Below the pieces are notes generated by a model. It was not told the origin of the DNA and searched no databases. It worked only from the letters and a program-made list of their open reading frames with translations. From contig WELB01000204.1 of NCBI GenBank assembly GCA_009602725.1, positions 165,647-183,456 on the forward strand: a stretch of 17,810 nucleotides of DNA, read 5' to 3'. Below, one piece after another: positions 1-8,610 of the stretch (positions are counted from its first letter, which is position 1; each line of letters opens with the position of its first letter). Made by a program: the position numbers and the translations under genes. The stretch is from Spirogloea muscicola. Its lineage: Eukaryota > Streptophyta > Zygnematophyceae > Spirogloeales > Spirogloeaceae.

Positions 1-25
1 ACTCTACCAATCACGACAACATACT

Positions 26-128
26 AGGGAAGCTCAGTACCCGCGAGTGAGCAACATCAGGTCCGAGTAGCTCGAGGCAGGGAAGGAGGCACTCCGCCGA
101 GACCCGGAGGCCGCGGCCAGAGCGCGTC
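26..128 (-). repeat. Retroelement 3' coding end, fused to F-box/LRR copy A
   Basis: Read on the minus strand, this matches the ending shared by the other retroelement copies in the window: an AAASGSRR-like stretch, then SYSDLMLLTRGY and a TGA stop at 34-36. It closely matches about 14857-14960. The copy runs off the left edge, so its 3' tail is not visible. Homology stops at about 128, and F-box/LRR exon 1 homology starts at about 141, so the two are almost abutting. It is a non-autonomous fragment. Confidence 0.75.
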
Positions 129-140
129 CTTCGCTCGGGC

Positions 141-1413
141 CTCCGCCGGCGGCCGCCGCGCCCGCGCTCGAGCGCCTCGGCCTCGCCGGCCGCCCGACTG
201 GCGAGGGCCTGGGCTTCCTGGCGGCTTTCCCGGGCCTCACCGAGCTCCACATGGTTCTGGACGGGGACTCGAGCCTAGGCGCGGCAGACCTTGCTGCCCT
301 CGAGCACACGCCAAGCCTCCGGCGGCTGACCCTGCAGGGCCCCCGATGCCGGGGTCTTCGCTGCAGCCATATTGCTCGGCTTACGGCGCTCGAGAGCCTG
401 GCCCTGGAATGGATGACAGTGGGAGGTGAGCGACAGCACCAGCCCTCTGCGCCGCTCTGCTGACTGCGCGGCCGTTACCGCATGCGCACTTGCATTGCAA
501 GCGTACCTACATGAAGAGACTGCAGTTGCAACGGCTTCACAAGGATGATCTCTCCCTGGAAGGCCCAGATTATCCGGAATCCCCAGGGGAAAATCTGGAC
601 GAGTTGTTGCCCAGTGGCAGCGGCCAGCTGCAATCGCTTACTATGCTTACCTTGAGTAGGTGGCGTGTTACCTGGCCACATCTTCTTGGGTTCCTCCTGG
701 TGTGCACGCCAAGTCTGCAGGCAATCCAGCTGTACAATGTCGGCTTCAACAAGGGAATGGTGCCTTACCACAACAAGCTGCCACTAATGCGCTCCCTTAA
801 ATGCTCGCTGCGAGCAAGTGACGTGGACGTGGAGCTGCAGTTCCTGTCCTTTGGACAATGGTGCCCAAGTCTTACGTCCTTGAGCATTTCTGGAGCCGGT
901 GTAGAAGTGCGCTCTCTCAGTAACAGCAAGATGTTGGTGGAGATGCTCAGCAATCTTAGCTGCCTGGTTGGTCTTGCGCTTAGTGGCTCTGCATACAAGA
1001 ATTGGCCTTTGAGGTCAGAACCTGAAGATGCTCCTGACCTTTCGGATGCGTGGAGCAGCCTTAAGCTTGACTCTGTCGGGAGTCTCTCCTGCCAGCAAAT
1101 GCACGCCCAAGTCGTGCATCACTTGATGAGTGCTTGTTCACAGTTGCAGGCACTGCACGTGCAGGGATGCCCCAGATTTGATTCGACTGTACTTCTTGAT
1201 GATATACTCTCTACCTGCCCAAAGATATGTGAGATCGGCCTAGGTGCTCCTTGTAATCTCTTGGGGGTTGAAGTCACGCTTACTAAGACTTTCAATACGT
1301 GCTGCATAGAGTTGTATGACTTATTCTGGCGGCAGCTTAAAGGATTCTTTCATGGTTCGCCTATATATGTGGACATCTATCATGTCCATCATGATGGCAA
1401 CCACGAATCATAA
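141..1413 (+). pseudogene. F-box/LRR copy A: lacks F-box end and part of the LRR region
   Basis: The exon 1 remnant (141-425) reads PALERLGLAGRP, then LRR-like HTPSLRRLTLQG and LTALESLALEW, and ends at an AG|GTGAGC donor (GT at 426-427), as in copies C and D. The segment that encodes the start codon and F-box in C and D is missing; retroelement sequence sits there instead. The frame is open back to a TAG at 68-70 but has no ATG before 251. Exon 2 (about 500-1413) keeps the C-terminal LRRs (CTPSLQAIQLYNVGF, CPSLTSLSISG, LSCLVGLALSG) and the family ending HVHHDGNHES. About 520 bp present in C and D is deleted at about 535-550, so the first conserved exon-2 block joins directly to DLSLEGP. No AG that I can find gives the two-base phase needed after the exon 1 donor, so exon 1 cannot join the LRR frame. 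The 490-1413 frame itself is open for 307 codons and could be translated from an alternative start. I call it a pseudogene. Confidence 0.75.
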
Positions 1414-2295
1414 TGTCAAGGATATGCTATGCTTGTTATGGACTAGGACTCTGCAACCAGCACGTGGCCCATGCATGTGCTCTCACTGAACATGTTATGT
1501 TGCTTCTGCTTATACGATTTACCACAGGACAAGTGCCAGTATTGTCTGGACCATAATAAGATCACTGCAATCTTTACTGACATTTTGCATCCTCACATCG
1601 TGGAAGGAGAGTGATGAAGCAAAATACAGATGCGGAATATGAGAGTGTGATGGCCGTGAAATACTGACGGTGGTTTAGGGACGGCCTTGCTGCAGCGGCC
1701 CACATTCGTAGATGTGGTTAAACTCCTGCATGAAGTGAACCATCAGAACAAGTGGAAAAACCGTGAAGTATAGCGACCCATGGTGCCTCTCCATGACAAG
1801 CCATTGACATGCATTGTAGTATGGCTATGCAATATTGGCATTGGCTCCTTGAGCACCTGAGCCACTCCCTTCCTACTGGTCCTGGACTACTGAAGAGCAC
1901 TTGCAGGCTGTGCTGAAGACGTGGCGCAAGCTCGTCTGCAGCTGACATGCCACCAGTGCATTAAGAATTGAGGTGTTTAGCATCTGCACTACATTTTATC
2001 TTGCATCGTCCAAGCACGTCTGGCTCCTATGTGCACCCTCGCTCTCGCTCGCGTTCTCTCTCGTTCTCGCTCTCGCTCTCGCTCCCTCCCCCCCTCCAAA
2101 ATTCTCGCTCCCTCTCTATCAGTCTGTTTGTCTGTCTATGTACGTGTGTGAGACAGTCCACAAGCACCCTTCACACCACTCTTTCTTGCTCTGATGATTT
2201 AAGGATGTGAGCTTCAGTAATATAATGAGATAAGATTGTCACAAACGGCTTGTGACTGGGCGGCTGCTTAAAGGGCACATGTCACTCCACGAGTC
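1414..2295 (+). other. 3' flank of copy A, homologous to the flank of D
   Basis: This stretch has no convincing gene. It is diverged from the region downstream of D: AAGTGCCAG near 1531 pairs with 13038, the GATGAAGCA and GATGGCCGT blocks near 1614-1660 pair with 13114-13160, and the GCGGCCCAC...CGTAGATGTG block near 1694 pairs with about 13204. The GGGCACATGTCACTCC block near 2272 pairs with 13288 and also with 4000 on the minus strand. The duplicated unit therefore included about 0.4-0.9 kb of 3' sequence. A pyrimidine microsatellite interrupts it. Confidence 0.6.
2037..2096. repeat. CTCGCT/CTCT pyrimidine microsatellite
   Basis: About 60 bp of imperfect CTCGCT and CTCTCG units passes into CTCCCTCC and a C run. 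It lies inside the 3' flank of copy A and is absent from the matching flank of D (about 13240-13290). It arose or expanded after the copies separated. Confidence 0.85.
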
Positions 2296-2668
2296 GGTCA
2301 ACCACTTGCGTGAGGAGCTGCAAGAGCTGCCTGGTCTGGCACACCTGGAGGTAGTATCGTTTTTCCTGGGTTCTACATTTGTTGGATAGAAAGTTGTTTT
2401 AGGTGCCTTCATCACCTCCTGCCCGCGTTTGCGTGATCTTTCCCTGGAAGGTCAAGAGCATGAGAGCATGGAGCCAGCAAGGCAAGACTTGGGACGAGCT
2501 CTTACCCATTGACAGCGGCCAGCTAAAATTCTCACGACGCTCACCCTTGCAGAATTGGAGTATCAAGCGGCCACATCTGCTAGGGTTTCTCTTGCTCTGC
2601 ACCCCAAGTCTGCAGGCACTCCAGCTGTATGAAGTCAGCTTCCATGACATAACAGCTCTTCCATTTCA
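2296..2668 (+). pseudogene. F-box/LRR copy B: internal exon-2 fragment
   Basis: This is homologous to the middle of exon 2 (D about 11910-12265): HLREELQELPGLAHLEVVSF, then ITSCPRLRDLSLEG, then PHLLGFLLLCTPSLQALQLYEVSF. It has no exon 1, splice sites or C-terminal half. An in-frame TAG lies in the segment after VVSF (near 2387). The reading frame changes between LRDLSLEG and the DELLPIDSGQLK part, and changes twice more around SGQLK...QNW, where the frame is lost and regained. It follows the 3' flank of A directly (junction about 2295) and ends against a retroelement tail at about 2670. Confidence 0.85.
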
Positions 2669-2675
2669 AGGGAGT

Positions 2676-2905
2676 GGCTGGAAAAGGCCAGCCGAAAAAA
2701 AAAAGCCGAAAGGAGTGGACCAGGTCCAAAGAGCCGAAAGCTAGCTTCACACTAGCTACTAGACTGTAGCGGAGGGGAGCTTAGTAACCCCGAGTTAGTA
2801 TCAGCAAGTCTGAGTCACTTGCAGCTGAAAAGAAGCACCCCGACGAGACCCAGAAGCAGCAGCCATTGCGCAGCCTACCCGCAAGTGCACTGCGTGAGCC
2901 AGGGA
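2676..2905 (-). repeat. Retroelement 3' end with hairpin, inverted against its neighbour
   Basis: At 2676-2693 lies GGCTGG, a 6-nt loop and CCAGCC, the family hairpin. After an A-rich spacer and a 3' UTR, the minus strand reads MAAASGSRRGASF at about 2860-2820 and then loses frame by one base before the RGY-like end. Its 5' part (to about 2905) is inverted with respect to the copy at 2906-3210. Confidence 0.7.
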
Positions 2906-3210
2906 GCGTTGAAGGCCATCGAGCGTCGGCCGGGTCAGCCAGGGAAGCTGCCTGGCTTCAACGCTGGCGGGTCGCTTGCCCAGGTCTTCCGAATGCGGCT
3001 GTCTCCTTCCAACGCTGCCAGGCTCACGCAGTCCAATTGCGGGCAGGCACCGTTATGGCAGCTGCTTCTGGGTCTCGTAGGGGTGCCTCTTTACCAGCTG
3101 CGAAGTTCTCCGACTTGCTGCTGCTCACTCGTGGTTACTAAGCTGCTGTCTGTAGTAGTCTCGTGTCTAGCTGTGTAGTTGGCATCTTTTTCTTTTTTGG
3201 CTTCGGACTT
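2906..3210 (+). repeat. Retroelement C-terminal fragment, frameshifted
   Basis: It reads AIERRPGQPGKLPGFNAGG, then SLAQVFRMRLS, matching the copy at 14830-15200 on the other strand. The ending MAAASGSRRGASLP and FSDLLLLTRGY (stop TAA at about 3139) lies in another frame, so at least one indel separates the two. 3' UTR-like sequence follows to about 3210 without a clear hairpin. The pair 2676-2905 / 2906-3210 can fold back on itself. Confidence 0.65.
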
Positions 3211-3334
3211 TGTAATTCTAATTTCCTTATACACTTTCGTTGGTTGCTCTGCCTGCCATATTGAACCTCCGACACGTCATTCAATCCGCTACAATCTGCC
3301 CCAGCGACGTAGTATGGCAGTCGACGCCCTGTGG
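3211..3334. other. Unassigned AT-richer stretch
   Basis: I see no gene, repeat or RNA signal here. It separates the inverted retroelement pair from the left arm of the large inverted duplication, whose homology to the right arm fades out at about 3335. Confidence 0.4.
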
Positions 3335-3479
3335 CATGACATTGTGCTTGCCTTTGTACTTGGCCACTCAGAACCTTTATTACTAAATACATACCCCATT
3401 GCCCTTCTGGAGCTTTCGTTGTGCGTAGCTTTGGAAGAGCTGCTTCATCCTCCTTCCCCTTTCCTTCTTTGGGAAGAAT

Positions 3480-3740
3480 AAGAGAATCAGAGAGAAGCAG
3501 CTCTTGAGAGTGGGCGAGGGCTGTCACAAGCTTGCCCACAGAGCTGTGACCAATATCATAAAGAGCTGGACAGCGTGAAAGCCACTAAGGTATCCTGCTC
3601 AGTTATCCTACCTAGTTAGCAGCCGCAAACCCGAGATAGTAGTCTCAGGAAAATGTGTCGCCCCGCTATAGCCTGAGGCGGCAGCCAGGGCACGACCAGC
3701 ACAAAGCAGCACGGCATGTGCCAAGCAATGCTGCAGGGGC
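3480..3740 (-). repeat. Old retroelement 3' fragment downstream of gene C
   Basis: The minus strand reads AHAVLLCAGRALAAASGY, then ISGLRLLTR and a stop near 3608, followed by a degenerate tail hairpin in which GGGCAAGC and its partner CAGCCC still stand (about 3510-3490). The same fragment sits at 13535-13790 in the other arm, so this insertion predates the inverted duplication. Confidence 0.7.
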
Positions 3741-4368
3741 TCGTACGCCGTATCGATACACCAGGGACTGAGAGCCTGTGGCGTTAACCATCTGCCCTCT
3801 CCCCGGCCGAGATAGAAAAGAAGTGAGTTAAATCCCTGAGGCCTTGAGCTACTGAAGGCCAGCTTAGAGAGCATAGACAAGATCCGGAGGGGTTTGCACT
3901 GAAGTGTTCGCTTCCAGTTACTGTCTACTTGCGGAGAGGGGAGTAAGATGTCTCTTTCCTCCCGTCGCATTCATCAGAAAACATCGCCCGCGGAGTGACA
4001 TGTGCCCATTGAGCAGCCACCCTGTCACAAGCCGCTGATGACAGACAATCGGCTTATCGAAGTTACAGGGGTATGCACTGCTACAAATGTAGGCCGTCGC
4101 ATGAAGGCCGACCCTAGACCCGTCCACCTTTATGGCCATCAAGTCCTCACATTCCTATTCATAATCTGCTTCATAGCTTATCTTCAATGATGTTAGGATG
4201 CAAAAATGTCAGTAGGACTTGCAGCAATCCTTCTTACTGGTCCAGAGACTACTGGCGCTTGTCACGTGGGATACAAGCAGATAGCAAGAAGTACATGCTG
4301 GTCGATGAGAGCATATGCATGGACACGTGCTGCACGCAATACTTGACAAGCAAAGCAAATTCTTGACA
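3741..4368. other. 3' flank of gene C
   Basis: Its reverse complement matches the stretch after D (12921-13534), for example the CACATGTCACTCC block near 3999 and GTGCCAG near 4257. I see no separate gene. No AATAAA signal is evident close to the stop codon of C. Confidence 0.5.
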
Positions 4369-6266
4369 TCATAAGTCGTGGTTGCCATCACGATGGACTT
4401 GATATCTGTCCACGAATTCAGGCGAACCATGAAAATATTCGGAGTGCTGCCAAGCAGGCGAGTCAAACAACTCTAAGCAGCACGTGTTGGAAGTCTTGAT
4501 AAGCGGGACTCTACACCCTAAGAATTTGAGAGTAGCAGCTAGGCCGATCTCGGAAATAGTTGGGCAGGTAGAGAGTATGTCACCAAGATAAACAGTCAAA
4601 CTACGTTCGGGCCAGCTCTGCATGTGCAACGCCTGCAATTGGGGACAAGCACTTACCAAGTGCTGGGCGTGCATGTGCTGGCAGGAGAGACTCCTGACAG
4701 AATCAAGCTTAAGGCTGCTCCATGCATCCAAAAGGTCAGGAGCATCACCAGAATCTGAAGGCAAAGGCCGATCATCTATATCTGTACCAGGATCAGGAAC
4801 TTTAAGCTCAAGACCAACCAGGCAGCTAAGTCCTCTAAGCATCTCAACCAACATCTTGCTGTTCATGAGAGAGGGCGACTCCGATCTAGAGCCATGGATG
4901 CTCAAGGACGTGAGACTTGGGCACCATTGTCCAAAGGACAGGAACTGCCGCTCCGCCATGTGCCCGTCACTTGGGAGGAGGAAGCACTTAAGGTAGCGCA
5001 AGAGTGGCAGCTTGTGGTGGAGAAGAACAGCGGCCTCATCGAAGCTGACTGCATGTAGCTGGAGTGCCTGCAGACTTGGGGTGCACAGCGAGAGGAAGCC
5101 TAGCAGATGCGGCCAGTTGATGGTCCAGCGCCTCAAGGTGAGCGTAGTGAGAAGTCTGATCTGGCCGCTGGTAGTGGGTGACAAATCCAAGACTTGGCCT
5201 CCTGGGTTGGCACCACCCTGTGGACCTTCCAGGGAGAGATCGCGCAAACGCAAGAGGTGACTGTGGCAAGAGGTGATAAAGGCATCTAAGACATCTGGCT
5301 CTCCGATGTTCAGGGACAATGATACTACCTCCAGGTGTGCCAGACCAGGCTGCTCTCGCAGCTCGCAACGCAAGTGCTCGACCCAGAATTCGTCACTGAC
5401 CATCCTGGTGAGGAAGGGGCGCGCTTCCAATATCTTCAGCGGCAACTCTGTGGACAGCCCTGAGCAATCTATCAGCTGTACACTCTGAAGCTGGCGGCAT
5501 TTGGCTGCAATCTGCCAGACCCCAGAGGCCGTGACGGTACTGACGTATGTCAGCTCGAGCGCCCGAAGCTTCTGCGAATGGTCCGCCACGTGACGCAAGC
5601 CCTCTGATATCGAGAAGGTTTCGTGCAAATAAGATAGCCTCAGACACGTCAAACGGCGGCAGATTGACGTGATGATGCGCATGTCCTCGTCTGCCAGCAC
5701 GTGGTGTTGCATCGTCAGGAGGCCAGGAGTCAAGGCTCTTCCGCGAACACCAGGCATTGCCCTTCTGCAGCCATGGCAGCTGCAGTCTTCTTCATGCTTG
5801 CATGCTTGTGGGTGCAAATGGAAATGCAAGAAAGGCCCGCGCAGTTAGCAGAGCGGCGCAAAGGGCTGGCGCTGGCGCTCACCTCCAACCTTCATGCGAT
5901 GCAGGGCCAGCCTCTCGAGAGCCGTGAGCCGAGTAAGGCTGCTGCGGACGGTCGCAAACTCGGAGCACTGCAGGGTTAGCCGCCGGAGGCGCGGCGTGTG
6001 CTCGAGGGTAGCGAGGTCTGTCGCGCCTCCTCTCGAGTCCAGAAGCATGTGGAGCTCGGTGAGGCCCGGGAAGTCCGCAAGGAAGCCCAGGCCCTCGGCC
6101 GGCGGGCGGCCGGCGAGGCCGAGGCGCTCGAGCGCGGGCGCGGCGGCCGCCGGCGGNAGGCGGCGCCGCTGTGGGCATCGGCGGGGCGGGCGACCGTCGC
6201 CCGCCGCATCACACGCTCCAGCAGCTCGTCCGGCAGTAGCTCGAACCCCTCCGCCGTAGCGGACAT
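4369..6266 (-). CDS. F-box/LRR protein, copy C (intact except for one unknown base)
   Basis: F-box proteins are substrate-choosing subunits of SCF-type ubiquitin ligases; LRRs usually bind the substrate. The specific role here is unknown. The start ATG at 6266-6264 follows a GGC triplet run. Residues about 8-20 (FELLPDELLERVM) resemble the first helix of an F-box. An N at 6157 follows SGAA at about residue 36, where an F-box normally continues. Downstream sequence fits the family only if the N stands for a number of bases equal to 2 mod 3, so the true sequence there is unresolved. Exon 1 continues with PALERLGLAGRP, LTELHMLL, LRRLTLQC and LTALERLALH, and ends at AG|GTGAGC (exon end 5883). The intron is 5882-5805 (78 bp) and has a pyrimidine stretch before its AG. 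Exon 2 (5804-4371, stop TGA 4371-4369) joins in frame and encodes irregular LRRs: LTCLRLSYL, LRALELTYV, LQSVQLIDCSGL, LRLRDLSLEGP, PSLQALQLHAVSF, CPSLTSLSIHG, LSCLVGLELKVP, PQLQALHMQ and TISEIGLAA. The full protein would be about 605 residues. It is the only copy without a stop or frameshift in exon 2. Divergent partner D lies about 4.8 kb away. Confidence 0.8.
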
Positions 6267-6267
6267 T

Positions 6268-6304
<37 letters not shown>

Positions 6305-6360
6305 GGCGAGGAGGTGCAGCTTGTGACTCCTTGGCAAGTATAGAAGTGTGTAATTAGTGA
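6267..6360 (-). promoter_or_regulatory. 5' leader and putative core promoter of gene C
   Basis: On the minus strand a weak TATA-like CTATACTT (about 6346-6339) is followed by GCCAAGGAGTC, GAGCTGCACCTCC-like sequence and a GCC run up to the ATG. The block ACTTGCCAAGGAG and the leader after it are shared with D (10970-11026). Conservation between the inverted copies suggests transcribed leader sequence; the transcription start is not shown. Confidence 0.3.
6268..6304. repeat. GGC/GCC triplet run in leader of gene C
   Basis: About 12 GCG/GGC triplets lie directly before the start codon of C; the matching run in D is shorter (11001-11026). On the minus strand it reads (GCC)n, extending a GCCGCC-type start context. 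Confidence 0.9.
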
Positions 6361-6389
6361 TGGAGGCCCTGAGTGGCAGAAGGCAACGG

Positions 6390-6530
6390 GGCTGCTTTGC
6401 GGCTGCCTCCATGGACCTTGCTTAGTAATGATTTTCAGCGCTTTTCAGCCCCTTCGGACCTTGTCAAATGTCCCTTTGGACCGGCTGTTCACAGCCCTCA
6501 CCCACTTTGTCGATGTGCTTGCCATTGTGA
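6390..6530 (+). repeat. Old retroelement 3' tail upstream of gene C
   Basis: On the plus strand: GGCTGCTTTGCGGCTGCC, then TTTCAGCGC, ACCTTGTCAAAT and the weakened hairpin CGGCTGTTCACAGCCC (about 6481-6497). It matches the reverse complement of 10785-10925 and resembles the tail in the 3' flanks (13680-13770). It belongs to an older subfamily than the GGGCTGG...CCAGCCC tails elsewhere. Confidence 0.65.
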
Positions 6531-6853
6531 TCGGCCTGACGTCTTGGAGCATTCGGCCCCATCGGAAGCGCTCTACACTGGACCGAGCCCGCGCCAGCAG
6601 CAGCAGGGCTGCCCCCACTCCAGACCTTCACTTAGAGCTCTATCCTTGCAGTGCTTCTCCGTGCCAACCTTCCCTCCACGGTGTGCGGGGGTAGCCCCAA
6701 GGCCCAACCCGCGAGGGGCGGGCCGCACGAGAGTGATAGCACAAACGCTCGCCGCCCAACCGACTACCGACAGAGCTTCCGTCACCACAGGTCCCGTAAG
6801 GCGATCTGAGGGACCGAGGACCAGGTGCGGACCCACAAGCAGGAACCACCTGT

Positions 6854-7069
6854 TACCAACCTGGGGCCACCATGGACCCCTTGTATCACGTGTGTACGCA
6901 CCGAGAGCCACCTGGGCCCATGCGCGGATCCACCGAGAATGACCTGGCAAAGCTAGGTCAATCAAGGACGATAACGGAGAAAGGGGCTCTCCGTTACTTT
7001 CCCCTCCGTCATTGTGGCTTCCAAAGAAATAGCATTTCCTCGCCTCAAAAGGATGGACAAGGTCCTTGT
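6854..7069. other. Unassigned stretch inside the central spacer
   Basis: This lies just beyond the inner end of the left arm. I recognise no coding or repeat signal. Confidence 0.35.
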
Positions 7070-7145
7070 GGAAGAACCCCTTCGAAGTTTGTTCTGTCCA
7101 TTCTTTTTTTTCTGGGCTGGCCGATCACAGCCATCGCCCTCCACC
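7070..7145 (+). repeat. Retroelement 3' tail with hairpin
   Basis: CCCCTTCGAAG, then TGTCCATTC, a T run, and GGGCTGGCCGATCACAGCC (about 7112-7130): a degenerate copy of the family hairpin. Retroelement coding sequence follows at once, giving a head-to-tail arrangement. Confidence 0.65.
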
Positions 7146-7771
7146 CGGAAGCGTCTTTCCACTACCCTCCCCCCGACAGACGTGCGCGGGCATGCCCGGC
7201 TGCGGTCGGCATCCTCCCCTGGCGCGGCAGCCTGGCTCTCGCGCTCCCGCTCTACGAGGCACTCAGGATGCCGGACGAGCCCTTTCGAACGGCAATCTGT
7301 CGCTTGCTGGGTCGCCCTCCGCCCTGTCTGCTGGGCGTTGCTGCAGTGCGAGTGCGGGGAACGGTCGACGGACCGGGCGGAGCTGGCGGCGCATGTCCTC
7401 CGCTGCGCCCCTGGAGGTGAACGCACCGCTGCCCACGAACTCCTCAGGGATGCCATGTTCGGCATATTCCTCGAGGCCGAATTCAAGGTGGAGTTGGAGA
7501 ACACATCCGTCATGCCACTCCTACGGAAGGCAGACGGACTACACACGCGACGCGTCGACTTGGTGGCCTCCACGCCGGGAGGCGGCGCGCGCATCATTGC
7601 AGATGTGGTGATCACTGATGTGGTGGACCGCTTCAATCCGGGGCTTTCTGCCTCAAGGGCTGGCCATGCTGCGGCAAACGCCGCTCGCAGCAAGACGGCG
7701 AAACATGCTGACCACCCGGCTGGGTACGAATTTGTGACTGTAGTGACCCGACCCCTGTACACAGGCATTTA
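7146..7771 (+). pseudogene. Non-LTR retrotransposon C-terminal domain, frameshifted
   Basis: Pieces of one protein lie in different frames: ARLRSASSPGAAAWL (about 7197-7240), ALPLYEALRMPDEPFRTAIC (about 7240-7300), and the long block from CECGERSTDRAEL to the stop TAG at 7769-7771. The block CxC...H...C (CECG, AAHVLRC) followed by GGERTAAHELLRDAMFG resembles the region after the reverse transcriptase in several plant, algal and protist LINE-like elements. It continues with VDLVASTPGGGARIIADVVI and SKTAKHADHPAGYEF, then leaves the family sequence and stops. At least two frameshifts make it non-functional. No reverse-transcriptase catalytic motif is present. Confidence 0.7.
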
Positions 7772-7984
7772 GGCGGTCTGGTTCTGATTGGATTTGGACG
7801 TAGGGACTTAGGATCAAATCCCCACACCGAGCAGCACCTCGCGCCTCAGCGCGCAGCGGTAGTCTTGCCCTGTGGCGCCGCGGTCAAACGGCGTCTCCAC
7901 CTCCCGGGCACCAACCCGCTGCTAGCCCACCAAGGGCCGGCCAAGGACGCAGCGACCGGCAGCGTCCTGCCGGCGACGGGCTGC
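7772..7984. other. Unassigned GC-rich stretch
   Basis: There is no supported gene. GGATCAAATCC (about 7812-7822) resembles a tRNA-type B box, but I could not fold a tRNA or see a matching A box at the right distance. Confidence 0.3.
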
Positions 7985-8155
7985 GGCAGCAGGCGCAGCA
8001 GCAGGGCTGCGCCTCTCTCTGGGCTTCACTGATCCGAACTGCTGTCCGTGCCTCTGCCCCCAGACTCCTAGTGCTCCCGGTGCCGCCCCCCTCCACGGGC
8101 GCATGGGGTCGGCCCATAACCCACCCCGAGGGGCGGGCCTCATGAGGCCCGCCCC
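7985..8155 (+). repeat. Third copy of the upstream module of genes C and D
   Basis: Ordered short blocks match 6590-6730: GCGCAGCAGCAGGGCTGC against CCAGCAGCAGCAGGGCTGC, GGGCTTCACT against ACCTTCACT, CCCCTCCACGG against CCCTCCACGG, and CCCGAGGGGCGGGCC against CCGCGAGGGGCGGGCC. So the sequence upstream of C and D is also a dispersed repeat. Confidence 0.55.
8130..8155. repeat. Perfect 26-bp palindrome
   Basis: GGGGCGGGCCTCA is followed directly by its reverse complement, with no spacer. CCCCGA on the left and GAGGGG on the right nearly extend it. In the C and D modules only one side (GAGGGGCGGGCC) is present, so a local inverted duplication probably made it. Confidence 0.85.
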
Positions 8156-8186
8156 GAGGGGCAGACCTGTCGAGGGAAAGGGGAGA

Positions 8187-8248
8187 GAAGGGCTCGGCCA
8201 TTGAGGATATGGGGCTGGAAAAAGCGAGCCCAAAAAGAATGAACAAAG
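8187..8248 (-). repeat. Retroelement 3' tail, about 60-bp minimal copy
   Basis: GAAGGGCTCGGCCATTGAGG, GGGGCTGG, a loop, GCGAGCCC and AAAAAGAATGAACAA: only the hairpin and terminal block, almost the same extent as the insertion at 10099-10158. The next copy abuts it. Confidence 0.75.
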
Positions 8249-8610
8249 AGAAGAAAGTGCCCGCCCATTGAGGATAGGGGCTGGAAAAGCCAGCCCAAAA
8301 AAGAATGAACAAAGTACGAGAAGGGGGCCAGGGGAAGCGCTAAGAAAAGCAAGCACAAAACGAAGCAAAGCTGCTACGAATCACTCAGTAACCCCTACGA
8401 ATCACTCAGTAACCCCTGCTAAGCAGCCGCAGATCAGAGATGCAAGGCGCCTGGAAGGGGGTCCCCGGCCAGAGCCAGAGGCAGCAGCAAGTGCTCTGCC
8501 CGCACGAAGGTGCAGCGCGCGGGCCATAGACGTCTGCAGCGAGACGGCCAGGCGCATGCGGTAAACTTGCGCCAGCGACCCAGCTGCGGGGAAGTCCACC
8601 GGCTCCCCAT
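8249..8610 (-). repeat. Retroelement 3' copy, about 360 bp (SINE-like length)
   Basis: In minus-strand sense: coding HGEPVDFPAAGS, SLAQVYRMRLAVSLQ, HLRAGRALAAASGSG; then a 1-nt shift and SDLRLLSRGY stop; a 3' UTR with CTTAGCGCTTCCCCTGG; hairpin GGGCTGGCTTTTCCAGCCCC (8277-8297); and the TTC-type end. The 5' end is almost the same as that of the copy at 14398-14744. Confidence 0.8.

Larger units (their letters stand above)
3335..6853 (-). repeat. Left arm of large inverted duplication (carries gene C)
   Basis: The reverse complement of this arm aligns in order with 10312-13940: upstream module, old retroelement tail, 5' leader, exon 1, intron, exon 2, 3' flank and a second old retroelement fragment. 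Outer anchor: CTGAGTGGCCAAG (minus strand, near 3365) against CTGAGCGGCCAAG near 13887. Inner anchor: CCTCGGTCCCTCAG (minus strand, about 6822-6809) against the same sequence at about 10341. Divergence is visible throughout, so the duplication is not very recent. Confidence 0.85.

Noticed and set aside
6373-6942. Open frame of 189 codons on the plus strand
   Set aside because: It runs across the upstream module of gene C, an old retroelement tail and low-complexity GC sequence. The matching right-arm sequence does not keep the frame.
6962-7768. Minus-strand open frame of 268 codons
   Set aside because: It is the shadow of the retroelement coding fragment on the plus strand, where recognisable motifs lie.
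7812-7822. tRNA or tRNA-derived SINE (B-box-like GGATCAAATCC)
   Set aside because: Two mismatches to the B-box consensus, no cloverleaf and no A box that I can place.
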